The translations under genes were made by a program, and so were the position numbers. Below the pieces are notes generated by a model. It ran no database searches. It was not told the origin of the DNA and worked only from the letters and a program-made list of their open reading frames with translations. A DNA stretch of 64,000 bases from assembly GCF_030295745.1 (NCBI RefSeq), contig NZ_AP027291.1:1736001-1800000 (forward strand). Direction: 5' to 3'. Numbering within the stretch: position 1 is the first letter of the stretch; each line of letters starts with the position of its first letter. Below are positions 55,320 through 64,000 of this stretch, in pieces. The stretch comes from Mycolicibacterium sp. TUM20985 (GTDB taxonomy: Bacteria > Actinomycetota > Actinomycetes > Mycobacteriales > Mycobacteriaceae).

Positions 55320-56782
55320 CCGAGACACCGTCGCTGCGTCGCCGCGTCACGCTTGCCGTCCTGGCATTGCTGGCGTCGGTCCTCCTGATTCTGGGCGTCG
55401 CGATCGACGTGACCTTCGGCGCCCAGGTCCGCCGCGACCTCCACGACCGGCTGGTGGCCAGCGCCACGCGCGCCACCGCCCTGGTTGAGGCGGGAACGTC
55501 CCCGCAGGATGTCTCGGCCCAACTCAACGGCGGAAGCATTCGGGCCCTCGTGATCACCCCCGATGGCCAAGCCTACGGCGATCCCGCCATCAGTCCCGAC
55601 ACCGTCGCCGGGCCCGGGACACCGCTGCCGCCGCCACCTCCGCCCCCGCGGCCTGGCCCGGCCGACCGAGCTGACCGACCCGACCGACTCGACCGACCTG
55701 ACCGACCCGGGCCGCCGCAGCAGCCGCTGCCGCCGCCCGACGAGACGAACACCGCGCTGGTGCAACCACTGCCGACTGGCGGACGGCTCATCCTGGTCGC
55801 GGACACCACGCAGAGCACGGCGGCACTGCGTGACCTCCGCGAACTGATGATCGGCGCGGGGGCGGTGACCCTCGTCCTGGCCGCGTTGCTGCTCTTCGCC
55901 GTCGCCCGCGGAGCGCTTCGGCCGCTGGAGAGGTTGACGGGGGTGGCGAAGGCCATCGCCACGGGCGACCGCGGACGCCGCTTGCAACCGGACCGTCCGC
56001 ATACCGAGTTGGGTCGTGCAGCAGCAGCTTTCGACGACATGCTCGACGCGCTCGAAGCCGCCGAACGCCAGGCGCAGCAGGCGGCCGAGGCGGCCCGGCG
56101 CGCCGAGTCTCAGACCCGCGACTTCCTCGCCGACGCCGCGCACGAACTGCGTACGCCGCTGGCTGGCATCCAGGTCGCGGCCGAGCAGCTGGTGAACACC
56201 TCGCCCGAGGCGCCACCGGCGGCCCGGCGGCGCGCCCAACTGCTCCTTGCCGACGCGCGTCGGGCCGGCCGGCTCGTCAGCGACATGCTCGATCTGAGCC
56301 GTATCGATGCCGGACTACCGCTGCGCGTCGTCGAGACTGACCTGGTGGGGATCGCTGACGACCAAGTCCAGCGTGCCGACATGCTCGCCCCGCGAGTGGC
56401 GGTCACCCGCACGGGCCTCAGACGCCTCGAGGTGCGGGCGGATCCGCAGCGGATCGGGCAGATCATGTCCAATCTGCTCGACAACGCCCGCCGCTACACC
56501 CCGCCCGGGGGCCGCATCACCGTGCACGTCGAGCAGTCCGGTGCCGATGACGCGCGACTGACCGTCACCGACACCGGGCCCGGCATCCCCGCCGCCGACC
56601 GCACCCGTGTCTTCGAGCGCCTGGTGCGTCTGGACTCCGCGCGCGATCGCGACCACGGCGGCGCGGGCCTGGGGCTGTCGATCGCCAGATCGCTGGCGCG
56701 AGCCCACGGCGGCGACCTCACCTGCGAACCGCACGACACCGGCGCGCGGTTCACGCTGACGCTGCCGTTACGTGGCCAGTAG
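55316..56782 (+). CDS. Sensor histidine kinase with Pro/Asp-Arg-rich periplasmic insert
   Basis: A 488-residue membrane kinase from GTG 55316. Membrane helix 1 lies at about residues 10-32 and helix 2 at about 180-202. The periplasmic part has an unusual insert: PPPPPPPRPGPADRADRP, then repeated RPDR units (about residues 102-140). After a HAMP domain come the H-box DFLADAAHELRTPLAG (His276), N-box LLDNARRYTPPGG, DTGPGIP and GGAGLGLSIA. It is the partner of the upstream regulator; the stimulus is unknown. Confidence 0.92.
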   Translation: MTETPSLRRRVTLAVLALLASVLLILGVAIDVTFGAQVRRDLHDRLVASATRATALVEAGTSPQDVSAQLNGGSIRALVITPDGQAYGDPAISPDTVAGPGTPLPPPPPPPRPGPADRADRPDRLDRPDRPGPPQQPLPPPDETNTALVQPLPTGGRLILVADTTQSTAALRDLRELMIGAGAVTLVLAALLLFAVARGALRPLERLTGVAKAIATGDRGRRLQPDRPHTELGRAAAAFDDMLDALEAAERQAQQAAEAARRAESQTRDFLADAAHELRTPLAGIQVAAEQLVNTSPEAPPAARRRAQLLLADARRAGRLVSDMLDLSRIDAGLPLRVVETDLVGIADDQVQRADMLAPRVAVTRTGLRRLEVRADPQRIGQIMSNLLDNARRYTPPGGRITVHVEQSGADDARLTVTDTGPGIPAADRTRVFERLVRLDSARDRDHGGAGLGLSIARSLARAHGGDLTCEPHDTGARFTLTLPLRGQ

Positions 56783-56869
56783 CGCGTCGACACCGATGTA
56801 GGTCGACGACTCGTAGACGGCCCCACGTCGGCCGATGACGACCCTTCGGACGACCAGTAAATTGGAACG

Positions 56870-57502
56870 ATGCTGAATCAGGTGACGACAGTGGCCACGC
56901 AGGTGGGCGAGTCCGTGCTCGGGATCGTGGGGATTCGCGTGGGTACCGAGGAACCGCCCCATACCAGCGAACGGCTGACCGACGCGGTGGAGATCCGCCG
57001 CTACCAGCCGCGCATCGCCGCCGAGACGACCGTCGAGGCCGATGAGGAGCGGGCGCGCAACGAGGGTTTTCGCCGGCTGGCCGGCTACATCTTCGGCGGC
57101 AACCGAGGCGCCGACAAGATCGCGATGACGGCACCCGTCAGCCAGGCCTCGACGAAGGGTCAGAAGATCGCCATGACCGCTCCGGTGTCGCGCTCCGGCA
57201 GCGATGCCGAGGGTTGGGTCATCCGGTTCTTCATGCCGTCGAAGTGGACGATGGCCACCCTTCCCGAACCGAAGGACGATCGCGTCCGCCTGGTCGAGGT
57301 ACCCGCCGAGACGATGGCCGTCCTGAGGTTCACCGGTGACCGTGGCCAGGCCGCGGTGGCAGCGCGATCCACCGAGCTATTGGACACGCTGCAGGCCAAG
57401 GGTATCGAGCCGCTGGGCGATCCCGTGGCGTGGTTCTACGATCCGCCGTGGACGGTGTCGTTCCGTCGCCGCAACGAGATCGCCGTCCCGATCCATTCCT
57501 AG
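56870..57502 (+). CDS. SOUL heme-binding family protein
   Basis: A 210-residue protein of the SOUL/HEBP family: VEIRRYQPRIAAETTVEADE, FRRLAGYIFGGNRGADKIAM, TAPVSQAS...IAMTAPVS (duplicated), and the C-terminal WFYDPPWTVSFRRRNE. SOUL proteins may bind heme or other hydrophobic ligands. It is preceded by the two-component system (87 bp). The 3' end overlaps the convergent TspO-like gene by 4 bp. Confidence 0.88.
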   Translation: MLNQVTTVATQVGESVLGIVGIRVGTEEPPHTSERLTDAVEIRRYQPRIAAETTVEADEERARNEGFRRLAGYIFGGNRGADKIAMTAPVSQASTKGQKIAMTAPVSRSGSDAEGWVIRFFMPSKWTMATLPEPKDDRVRLVEVPAETMAVLRFTGDRGQAAVAARSTELLDTLQAKGIEPLGDPVAWFYDPPWTVSFRRRNEIAVPIHS

Positions 57503-58281
57503 CTGACTCGCGCTCCATGTCGGCGCACGACGAAGCCGATGGCCGTGCAGACGACGAGTCCGGCGGCGACCGCTGACGCGGTGGCGAGCAATGGCGATTC
57601 GCGACCCGCGGCGCCGATCGCGGCGGCCACCAGCGCCCACACCACGGCCGCGACGTAGCCGGGGGTGGCGTGCAGCGCCACGGTGAGGGCCACGGCGGCT
57701 GCCGTGGCGGCCACAAGAACCGCTGCCTGCCAAGCTGTTCCGTTGGCTGAGACGCCCGACTGGATCAGTGCGGCGGCGACGTTCACGAAGACCGCCACAC
57801 TGCTCCACCCGAGATAGAGACCGAAGGTCAGCGTGGCCAGCCGGCGCAGCCAGATCGGGCAGGTCAACTCCTCGGCGTGGCGCACCAGCAGCCGCATGAC
57901 GTCGATCAGCGCGGCGACCATGACCGCGAACACGACGACGGTGAGCCACAGCCAGTCCTGAGCCGCGACGATCAGCCAGATGCTGAACCCGGCGAACGCC
58001 ACGGAGGCTCCCATCAGCGCCCTGGTCTCCCAGGGCGCGCCCAGCCCCCATCGAAGCACCGTAATGGCGGTGACCGCGGATAGCAGCGTGATCAAGCCCC
58101 AGATGGAGAACGCCCATCCGGCGGGCGTGATCAGCGCTTCGTTGGTGGCCCCGGACTCCAGGAAGTCGCCGAAGAACCGGCTGATGACCAGTGGTGACGC
58201 GAGCTGGGTGAGTGACAGTAGCGCGGCGATCCAGCGCCAAGTCGTCGCCGTCGAAAGATGCTGATCTGTAGTCACTTTCAT
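57499..58281 (-). CDS. TspO/MBR-like tryptophan-rich membrane protein
   Basis: A 260-residue protein with about eight hydrophobic helices. The segment ITPAGWAFSIWGLITLLS is the conserved start of TspO/MBR-related proteins, which transport or degrade tetrapyrroles in some bacteria. The copy is longer than classical five-helix TspO (about 160 residues), so the assignment is to the wider superfamily. Its ATG overlaps the stop of the upstream MMPL gene by 4 bp (same operon). Confidence 0.75.
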   Translation of the reverse strand: MKVTTDQHLSTATTWRWIAALLSLTQLASPLVISRFFGDFLESGATNEALITPAGWAFSIWGLITLLSAVTAITVLRWGLGAPWETRALMGASVAFAGFSIWLIVAAQDWLWLTVVVFAVMVAALIDVMRLLVRHAEELTCPIWLRRLATLTFGLYLGWSSVAVFVNVAAALIQSGVSANGTAWQAAVLVAATAAAVALTVALHATPGYVAAVVWALVAAAIGAAGRESPLLATASAVAAGLVVCTAIGFVVRRHGARVS

Positions 58282-60353
58282 CCTCTATTCGTGGAGTGGA
58301 CGGTCGGGTCGACGCGGGCCGGCCACCAGATCCTGGGCCCGATGAGGGTGAAGAGGGAGGGAATGATCACCGTGCGCACCAGGAAGGTGTCCAGCAGGAT
58401 GCCGAGACCGACGATGATGCCGATCTGGGTGAGCACGATCAGCGGCAACACACCGAGAACGGCGAACACGGCCGCCAGGACGATGCCGGCGCTGGTGATC
58501 ACTCCGCCGGTGGCGGCTACCGCGCGCACGATGCCCTCGCGGGTGCCGTGCGCGTGGGTCTCCTCGCGGGCGCGGGTGACCAGGAAGATGGTGTAGTCCA
58601 CGCCGAGGGCGACGAGGAACAGGATCGCGAACAGCGGTGTGGTGTTGTCCAGGGCGGGAAAGCCGAAGACGTGCACGCTCGCCCAGCCGCCGAGGCCCAG
58701 GGCGGCCAGGGCGCTGAGCACCGTCACCGCAACCAGCACCACCGGCGCGAGCGCCGCTCTGAGCAGGACGTACAGCACCAATAGGACTACCGCGAGGATG
58801 GCGGGGATGACGACACGCTGATCGCGCTGCGCGGCGTTGCGGGCATCGAGCGCCTGAGCATCCGGGCCGCCGACGAGCGCGCCGTCGTCGGCGCCATGGA
58901 CCGACTCCCGAAGGGTGTCGATGACCCCGAACGCGGTGCCGGAGGCGGGTGCCGCGTCGATGACGACCGAGTATTGCGTCAGGCCGGTGTCGGACCGGCC
59001 GGCCTCGGTGACCGACACGACCCCGGGGGTGGTGTCGATCGCCCGCTGGACCGCTTCGGCGCGATCGGTGTCGGCGATGACCGTGGTGGGAGCGGTGAGC
59101 CCGCTGGGGAAGTGTGCGGCGAGCGTGTCGTAGGCGGTGACCGATTCCGCCTTGACGCGGAACTGCTCGGTCTGGGAGAGGCCGATGGGGGTGCCGAGCA
59201 GCCCGGTGCACAGCACGGCCAGCAGCGTCAGCGACACCACCGCGACCCGGCCTGCGTGGTTGCCGACCCACGCGGCCAACCGGTACCACGCTCCGAACTG
59301 CTCCGCCTCGTGTTCACCTGCGCGTTGAGGGATGAACGGCCAGAACAACTTCGGTCCAAACAACGCCAGCAGTGGTGGCAGGGCGCCGAGCACGAAGACG
59401 GCCGCGACCAGAAGTCCACACGCCGCCTGCGCGCCGAGGCTGCGGGTGGAGGGCACGACCGCCAGTAACAAAGTGAGAAGCGCCAGGACGACGGTCGCGT
59501 TGCTCGCGAGGATCGCCGGTCCGGCGTGCCGCACGGCCGCACGCAGGGCGTCACGGTGAAGGGCATTGCGCGCCAACTCTTCGCGGTATCGCGAAATCAG
59601 GAGCAGCGCATAGTTCGTGCCCGCGCCGAAGACCAGCACGCTGGTGATGCCGGTGGTCGAGCCGTCGGCGGTCAACCCGGTCAGGTTCGTGACCACGCCG
59701 CCCAGCCCGGCGGCCGTTTGGTCGGCCACCGCGATGACCGTGAGCGGCACCAGCCACAGGACGGGTGAGCGGTACGTCACGATGAGCAGGAGGGCCACCA
59801 CGGCGGCGGTCACGGCGAGCAGGGTGAAGTTGGCACCGGAGAAGGAGTCGGCGATGTCGGCGCCGAATGCCGGTCCGCCGGTGATCTGCAGCTGGAGGCC
59901 TCGTGGCGCACCGTCATTCGCTGCCGAACGCAGGTCGTTGACCCTGTCCGCCAGATCGAAGCCGGAGAGGTCGGATGGAGTGGGAACCGGTGCCAGTGCC
60001 ACCACGCCGTCCTGGGACGTCGACGCGGGCGGCCCGCCGGGCAACCCGGCCGCGGCCAGTACGCGCTGGCGGGCGGCGTCGACGGCCGCCTCGTCGGCAG
60101 GTGAGAGGGGAGCGCCGTCAGTGCGCGACGCCACCAGGATGACGGGCGCCCGGTCGCCCGAGGGGAACTCCTTGGCGAGCGCGGCTGCGCGGGCGGACTC
60201 GGCGGACGACGGCACGGGAACCGGTGATTGGTCGGCACCGGAGTTCTCCCCGGCGAACGCCATCAACGCACCGGCGGCCACGGTGATGAGCAACGCGATC
60301 ACCCATGACCACCGCGCGGTCACGGCGGCGGAGAATCGATCCCAGAACACCAT
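58278..60353 (-). CDS. MMPL-family RND transporter
   Basis: A 691-residue exporter of the MMPL/YdfJ class with two six-helix blocks: an N-terminal helix (WVIALLITVAAGALMAFAG) and a porter loop at about 35-170. In helix 4 the usual GTDY reads GAGTNY (Asn247), so the relay aspartate of the first half is missing, while the second half keeps ALGVDYTIFLVTRAREE (Asp586). The gene is divergent from a marR gene with a palindromic operator between. It likely pumps a lipid or drug. Confidence 0.88.
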   Translation of the reverse strand: MVFWDRFSAAVTARWSWVIALLITVAAGALMAFAGENSGADQSPVPVPSSAESARAAALAKEFPSGDRAPVILVASRTDGAPLSPADEAAVDAARQRVLAAAGLPGGPPASTSQDGVVALAPVPTPSDLSGFDLADRVNDLRSAANDGAPRGLQLQITGGPAFGADIADSFSGANFTLLAVTAAVVALLLIVTYRSPVLWLVPLTVIAVADQTAAGLGGVVTNLTGLTADGSTTGITSVLVFGAGTNYALLLISRYREELARNALHRDALRAAVRHAGPAILASNATVVLALLTLLLAVVPSTRSLGAQAACGLLVAAVFVLGALPPLLALFGPKLFWPFIPQRAGEHEAEQFGAWYRLAAWVGNHAGRVAVVSLTLLAVLCTGLLGTPIGLSQTEQFRVKAESVTAYDTLAAHFPSGLTAPTTVIADTDRAEAVQRAIDTTPGVVSVTEAGRSDTGLTQYSVVIDAAPASGTAFGVIDTLRESVHGADDGALVGGPDAQALDARNAAQRDQRVVIPAILAVVLLVLYVLLRAALAPVVLVAVTVLSALAALGLGGWASVHVFGFPALDNTTPLFAILFLVALGVDYTIFLVTRAREETHAHGTREGIVRAVAATGGVITSAGIVLAAVFAVLGVLPLIVLTQIGIIVGLGILLDTFLVRTVIIPSLFTLIGPRIWWPARVDPTVHSTNRG

Positions 60354-60365
60354 GTCGAGAGTATA

Positions 60366-60394
60366 TTAAGATTATTAACGATTAATCAACTTAA
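60366..60394. promoter_or_regulatory. Operator between MMPL exporter and marR
   Basis: A 29-bp imperfect palindrome with outer arms TTAAG/CTTAA and inner ATTAA units, in the 52-bp gap between the two divergent starts. This A/T-rich island in very G+C-rich DNA is typical of a MarR-family operator. It lies 12 to 13 bases from both start codons. Confidence 0.72.
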
Positions 60395-60405
60395 GGAAAT
60401 GTTAC

Positions 60406-60891
60406 GTGGAACGCCCATCGCCGCCCGGTCGCGATGTCGTCGAGGCCCTGATCGTGTCCGACGTCCAGGCCCTGTCTGCCGAGTCCGACGAACTCGGTCG
60501 CGTGTTCTGCGCGCGGCACGGCCTGAGTGCCAACGACTTCCGCGCGCTCCTCCACGTCATGGTGGCGGAGAGCGACGGCACGCCACTGACTCAGAGCCAG
60601 TTGGGCCAGCGGGTCGGTGTGTCGGGTGCCGCGATCACCTATCTCGTGGACCGGATGGTCGAATCGGGTCACCTGACGCGTGCCGCCCATCCGTCCGATC
60701 GGCGGAAGGTGCTACTGCGCTACGCCGATCACGGCAGTGCCGTGGCCCGTCAGTTCTTCACCCCGCTGGGGCGCCACGCCGAAACTGCCATGGACGAGTT
60801 CACCGCCGCCGAACTGACGATCGCCCACCGGGTACTGACGGCCCTCATCGGCTCCATGCGGGCCTACAACGACGAGTTGCACGAATCGTGA
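60406..60891 (+). CDS. MarR-family transcriptional regulator
   Basis: A 161-residue regulator from GTG 60406 (AAGGA eight bases upstream). The winged helix includes LTQSQLGQRVGVSGAAITYL, VDRMVESGHLTRAAHPSDRR and KVLLRYADHG. MarR proteins are dimers that release DNA on binding phenolic or lipophilic compounds. The divergent MMPL/TspO-like operon and the shared operator indicate that it controls that exporter and itself. Confidence 0.9.
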   Translation: MERPSPPGRDVVEALIVSDVQALSAESDELGRVFCARHGLSANDFRALLHVMVAESDGTPLTQSQLGQRVGVSGAAITYLVDRMVESGHLTRAAHPSDRRKVLLRYADHGSAVARQFFTPLGRHAETAMDEFTAAELTIAHRVLTALIGSMRAYNDELHES

Positions 60892-61752
60892 TCAGGTCCA
60901 TGCCTTTTCACGCCAGCGCCAGCTGGAATCACGAAGAAACTCGGCGAGTGTGCGGGGCGGCCTGCCGAGCAATTGCTGCACGTCATCGGTCAGCGGCTGG
61001 TTCTGACCCAGGCGGGTGAGCGTGTACACCGCCGACATGAAACCGATGGTGTCCCAGCCGACGTGGCGGCGCGCCAGTCGTGCGGCGAAGCGAATCAGTC
61101 CGGGCCGGGTGTAGCGCACCGGTCGGCCCAGCGCGGCCGTCAACTCGGCGGCGACCTCCGCCATGCTCAACGCCGCCGGGCCGGTCAAGTGGTAGACGGT
61201 GTTGCGGTGCCCGGCCGGGGCGCGCACCACGGCCGCGGCGACTTCGGCGGCGTCGCGGGCGTCGAGGAACGTGGTCAGACCCTTGCCCGCGGGAATGAAT
61301 AGCTCACCGCGCTCGACGATGTCGGTGCCGTGCGTGGAAATGGTCCGGTGCAGGTTCTGCATGAAGAAGCTGCAGCGCAGCACCGTCCAGGTCATCGTGC
61401 TCTGCCGCAGTGCCTCCTCGACCTTGTAGTGCGGGATGAAGCGCGCCCTGTCGGCGCCGAAGACCGAGACGTATACGACGTGACGACAGCCGGCCCGCTC
61501 GGCAGCGTGCAGGAACGGGATGATGGCGGTGCGGGCGGCGCGGTTGCCGGGCAGCGGGAACAGCAGGAACAACGTCTCCACACCCGCCAGCGCCGGCGCC
61601 CACGTCGCCGGATCGAAGAAGTCCATCACGACGGACCGCGAGGTTTGGGAGTGGCGGCTGGCGATCCGCCACGGCGTCGGACCCGGCGCCTCGGTGAGCA
61701 GGTCGACGAGCTCGTGGCCGACATTGCCGGAGGGTCCCGTGATCAGCAGCAT
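60892..61752 (-). CDS. NmrA/NAD(P)H-binding oxidoreductase-like protein
   Basis: A 286-residue atypical SDR of the NmrA/QOR2 type. The dinucleotide motif is LLITGPSGNVGHEL, and further family marks are HVVYVSVFGAD and TWTVLRCSFFMQNLH. It lacks the SDR catalytic triad, so it may be a redox sensor or quinone reductase. ATG 61752 fits the fold start; the frame is open a little further. It ends 1 bp from the end of marR. Confidence 0.83.
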   Translation of the reverse strand: MLLITGPSGNVGHELVDLLTEAPGPTPWRIASRHSQTSRSVVMDFFDPATWAPALAGVETLFLLFPLPGNRAARTAIIPFLHAAERAGCRHVVYVSVFGADRARFIPHYKVEEALRQSTMTWTVLRCSFFMQNLHRTISTHGTDIVERGELFIPAGKGLTTFLDARDAAEVAAAVVRAPAGHRNTVYHLTGPAALSMAEVAAELTAALGRPVRYTRPGLIRFAARLARRHVGWDTIGFMSAVYTLTRLGQNQPLTDDVQQLLGRPPRTLAEFLRDSSWRWREKAWT

Positions 61753-62195
61753 GAAGTCCACAGTGCCACACCGCCACCGCTGCACCCACGATAATTGTCG
61801 ACTCGGTCAGTTAACCGGTTTGGTCACAATCGCGTCAGATATCGGGCCCTTCGGAAGGCGTTCCAGAGCAGGATCCGCAGTGCGGTCATCGGCCTGGACC
61901 TCGCGAACGGTTGGCTCATGCGACTTCGAAAAAGGTTGCTTCACAGTTCTTTTGACGGAACATCGGGCGGAGTGGCCGCCGGTCGGCTGGAACGCGGCGT
62001 TCGACGGTGCCGTCGCGTTCCGGCCCGCGCCGCGGAGACCGCCGAATCGGGGTCGACGAGGTAGCCAGGCGGCCGTCTCGGACGGAGTGACGGAACTGAT
62101 GAGGCACCATGGCGACGAACGCCGGCGACCGGCCGCGCAGAAGCCGTGCGGCACGAACCCGTCGTCGCGCGACCGCCGTCCGAGGGAGGCCGCCC
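61753..62195. other. Intergenic stretch before the last MMPL gene
   Basis: About 440 bases between divergent genes. It holds an AACCGGTT palindrome (61813-61820) within an A/T-richer patch, likely near a promoter for the MMPL gene. The last 90 bases are an open in-frame extension of that gene from ATG 62109. No other gene is convincing. Confidence 0.4.
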
Positions 62196-64000
62196 GTGCT
62201 GCAACGGATCGCGTTGCTGGCCATCGACGCGCCCCGCCGCGTTCTCGGCGTCGCCGCGCTGGTGATGGTGGCCGCCGCCGTCTTCGGCATCCCGGCCGCA
62301 AACAGCTTGTTGGCGGGGGGTTTTCAGGATCCGACCGCCGAATCGTCGCGTGCCGCGCAGATGCTCGCCGACGAGTTCGGGCAGCCTGCGGTGCAGATGA
62401 TCGTCATGGTGACCTCACCCGACGGCGTCGACGGGTCTGCCGCCCGTGCTGCGGGACTGGACGTCGTCGACCGTCTCGAGAGGTCACCGGACGTGGTGGG
62501 GCTCGTGTCGGCGTGGACGGTGCCGCCGTCGGCGGCCGCGGAACTGATCAGCACCGACGGCAGGTCGGGGCTCATCGTGGCGGGAGTCTCCGGAGGCGAG
62601 CAGGAAGGGCCCGGGCGCGCGGAAGCCCTTGCCGACATGGTGTCTGAGGTGGTGGCTCCAGCGCACCCCGGCGTATCGCTGTCGACCGGTGGCTCGGCCA
62701 TGGTGTACGCCCAGATCACGTCACAGACGCAGCGCGACCTCTTGATAATGGAGTCGATTGCGTTGCCGATCAGCTTCGCCGTGCTCGTCTGGGTCTTCGG
62801 AGGGGTGCTGGCGGCGGCGCTGCCGATGGTGGTCGGCGGCCTGGCGGTCGTCGGATCGCTGGCGATTCTGCGACTGCTCGCCACGGTCACGGACGTGTCG
62901 ATCTTCGCGCTGAATCTGTCGACGGCCCTCGGTCTCGCGCTCGCCATCGACTACACGCTGCTCATCATCAGCCGTTATCGCGACGAGCTGGCCGAGGGCG
63001 TCGGGCGCAACGAGGCGCTGCTGCGAACCATGCTCACCGCAGGGCGCACCGTGGTGTTCTCGGCGACGACGGTCGCGCTGTCGATGGCGGCGATGGTGAT
63101 CTTCCCGATGTACTTCCTCAAGTCGTTCGCCTACGCGGGCATCGCGACGGTGGCACTGTGCGCGGTGGCCGCGCTGGTCATCACCCCGGCGGCGATCGTT
63201 CTGCTGGGACCGCGGCTCGACGCGTACGACGTGCGCCAGGCCATGCGACGCCTGCTGCGTCGCGGGGATCCGGTGGTCACCCCGGTGCAGGAGATGTTCT
63301 GGTACCGGTGGACGACACTGGTCATGCGGCGGGCGCTGGTCTTTGGCGTGACGGGCTCGGCCGTCCTCCTCCTGCTCGGCCTGCCCTTCCTGGGCATCAA
63401 GTGGGGCTTCCCCGACGATCGGGTGCTTCCGGACTCGTCGTCCGCCCGCGAGGTCGGTGACCGGATGCGGGACGGTTTCGAGGAGAACTCCGATTCGGCC
63501 GTGACGATCGTGCTACCCGACGTCACCGGGCTGACCGCGGCCGACCTCGACGGTTACGCCGCCCGGCTGTCGACCGTGGACGACGTCGTGGCCGTCACCG
63601 CGCCGTCGGGCATGTTCTCCGACGGAATCCGGGTAGGCCCGCCGACCGGGGTCGCCCGGATGACCGATCGCGGCGCGTTCCTCACCGTCGGGACCAACGC
63701 GCAGCTGTTCTCACCGGCCTCGGAGACCCAACTCGATGCCCTGCACGCGGTGGCCACCCCGGGTGATCGGGCCGTGGAGTTCGCCGGCATGGCGCAGGTC
63801 AACCGCGACAGCGTCGAGGCGATCACCTCACGTTTGCCGGTGGTGTTGATCATCATCGCGGTGGTGACCTTCGTGCTGCTGTTCCTATTGACCGGCAGTG
63901 TGGTGCTCCCGGCCAAGGCCCTGGTCTTGAACGTGCTGTCGCTCACGGCCGCCTTCGGTGCGCTCGTGTGGATCTTCCAGGACGGTCACCTGGCCGCGAT
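62196..64000 (+). CDS. MMPL-family RND transporter (3' truncated by window)
   Basis: The first 601 codons of a large exporter; the frame is still open at base 64000. GTG 62196 has GGGAGG seven bases upstream; ATG 62109, with GAGG, would add 29 basic residues. Features: VLQRIALLAIDAPRRVLG, then a helix, GGFQDPTAESSRAA, the first porter loop, and helix 4 with ALAIDYTLLIISRYRDEL (relay Asp252). Later come GIKWGFPDDRVLPDSSSARE and the start of the second membrane block (LPVVLIIIAVVTFVLLFLL). The layout matches the MmpL11/YdfJ-like branch. Confidence 0.9.
   Translation, partial: MLQRIALLAIDAPRRVLGVAALVMVAAAVFGIPAANSLLAGGFQDPTAESSRAAQMLADEFGQPAVQMIVMVTSPDGVDGSAARAAGLDVVDRLERSPDVVGLVSAWTVPPSAAAELISTDGRSGLIVAGVSGGEQEGPGRAEALADMVSEVVAPAHPGVSLSTGGSAMVYAQITSQTQRDLLIMESIALPISFAVLVWVFGGVLAAALPMVVGGLAVVGSLAILRLLATVTDVSIFALNLSTALGLALAIDYTLLIISRYRDELAEGVGRNEALLRTMLTAGRTVVFSATTVALSMAAMVIFPMYFLKSFAYAGIATVALCAVAALVITPAAIVLLGPRLDAYDVRQAMRRLLRRGDPVVTPVQEMFWYRWTTLVMRRALVFGVTGSAVLLLLGLPFLGIKWGFPDDRVLPDSSSAREVGDRMRDGFEENSDSAVTIVLPDVTGLTAADLDGYAARLSTVDDVVAVTAPSGMFSDGIRVGPPTGVARMTDRGAFLTVGTNAQLFSPASETQLDALHAVATPGDRAVEFAGMAQVNRDSVEAITSRLPVVLIIIAVVTFVLLFLLTGSVVLPAKALVLNVLSLTAAFGALVWIFQDGHLAA

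Noticed and set aside
55650..55730. Short tandem GACCGACC-type DNA repeat, considered as a CRISPR or VNTR
   Set aside because: It is the coding repeat for RPDR residues in the sensor kinase, without spacers; treated as low-complexity coding sequence.
61795..62064. A plus-strand 89-codon frame before the last MMPL gene
   Set aside because: No ribosome site, Arg-rich random composition, and no recognised similarity.

Overview
The window is about 68% G+C chromosomal DNA from a Mycobacterium, most likely a rapid-growing (Mycolicibacterium-type) species. The evidence is gene content and order: a single-chain type I fatty acid synthase followed by acpS, two Mce-associated membrane proteins, three MmpL/MMPL exporters, an F420/PPOX-type oxidoreductase, the mycolate reductase gene cmrA, the L,D-transpeptidase ldtB, and a block from about 16.7 to 44.4 kb that follows the M. 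tuberculosis order Rv2525c-Rv2498c (identified from memory of those proteins, not by a search). No rRNA, CRISPR array, intact insertion sequence or prophage is visible.

Layout. 0-12.6 kb: tail of an acyl-CoA/AMP ligase, two Mce-associated membrane proteins, a patatin-type lipase, a degenerate IspD-like protein converging on a bona fide IspD, a PPOX protein, a large MmpL4/5-like transporter without its MmpS partner, an extended SDR, an LtrA-family membrane protein, a ChaB-like protein, an MFS permease and a MerR regulator. 12.6-16.6 kb: a four-gene polyamine-type ABC importer on the minus strand. 16.7-32.8 kb: the lipid and cell-wall core: Rv2525c-like Tat-exported protein, a 525-bp regulatory region, fas, acpS, an M20 dipeptidase, bcp, a DUF3618 protein, tRNA-Lys, ldtB, tRNA-His and orn. 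32.8-37.7 kb: a HerA-like ATPase, cmrA, an MFS permease and a Pro-rich MmpS-like protein.

37.7-45.2 kb: a TetR regulator, two tandem operator-like palindromes and a tightly coupled acyl-CoA catabolic operon (accD1-accA1-fadE19-maoC-like-citE) that could carry branched-chain acyl-CoA (leucine type) through carboxylation and lyase steps. The fadD35/scoAB and bkd genes found beside it in M. tuberculosis are not here. 45.4-49.9 kb: DUF5994 protein, MbtM-like acyl-AMP ligase, haloalkane-dehalogenase-like hydrolase and acyl-ACP-thioesterase-like protein.

49.9-53.9 kb is the most irregular stretch. It is a compact stress-type cluster holding a sigma-region-2-like fragment, an Asp23-like protein, a CsbD gene with an apparent one-base frameshift, an Asp23/Gls24 protein that looks like an in-frame fusion of two genes, a mini J-domain protein, a second CsbD-like protein, an Hsp20 and a divergent MerR/HspR-like regulator, plus possible remains of an HNH/13E12-type gene. 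54-57.5 kb: a Gly/Pro-rich membrane protein divergent from a two-component system, then a SOUL protein. 57.5-64 kb: a TspO-like/MMPL operon with a divergent MarR regulator and a clear operator, an NmrA-like reductase, and an MMPL transporter running off the end.
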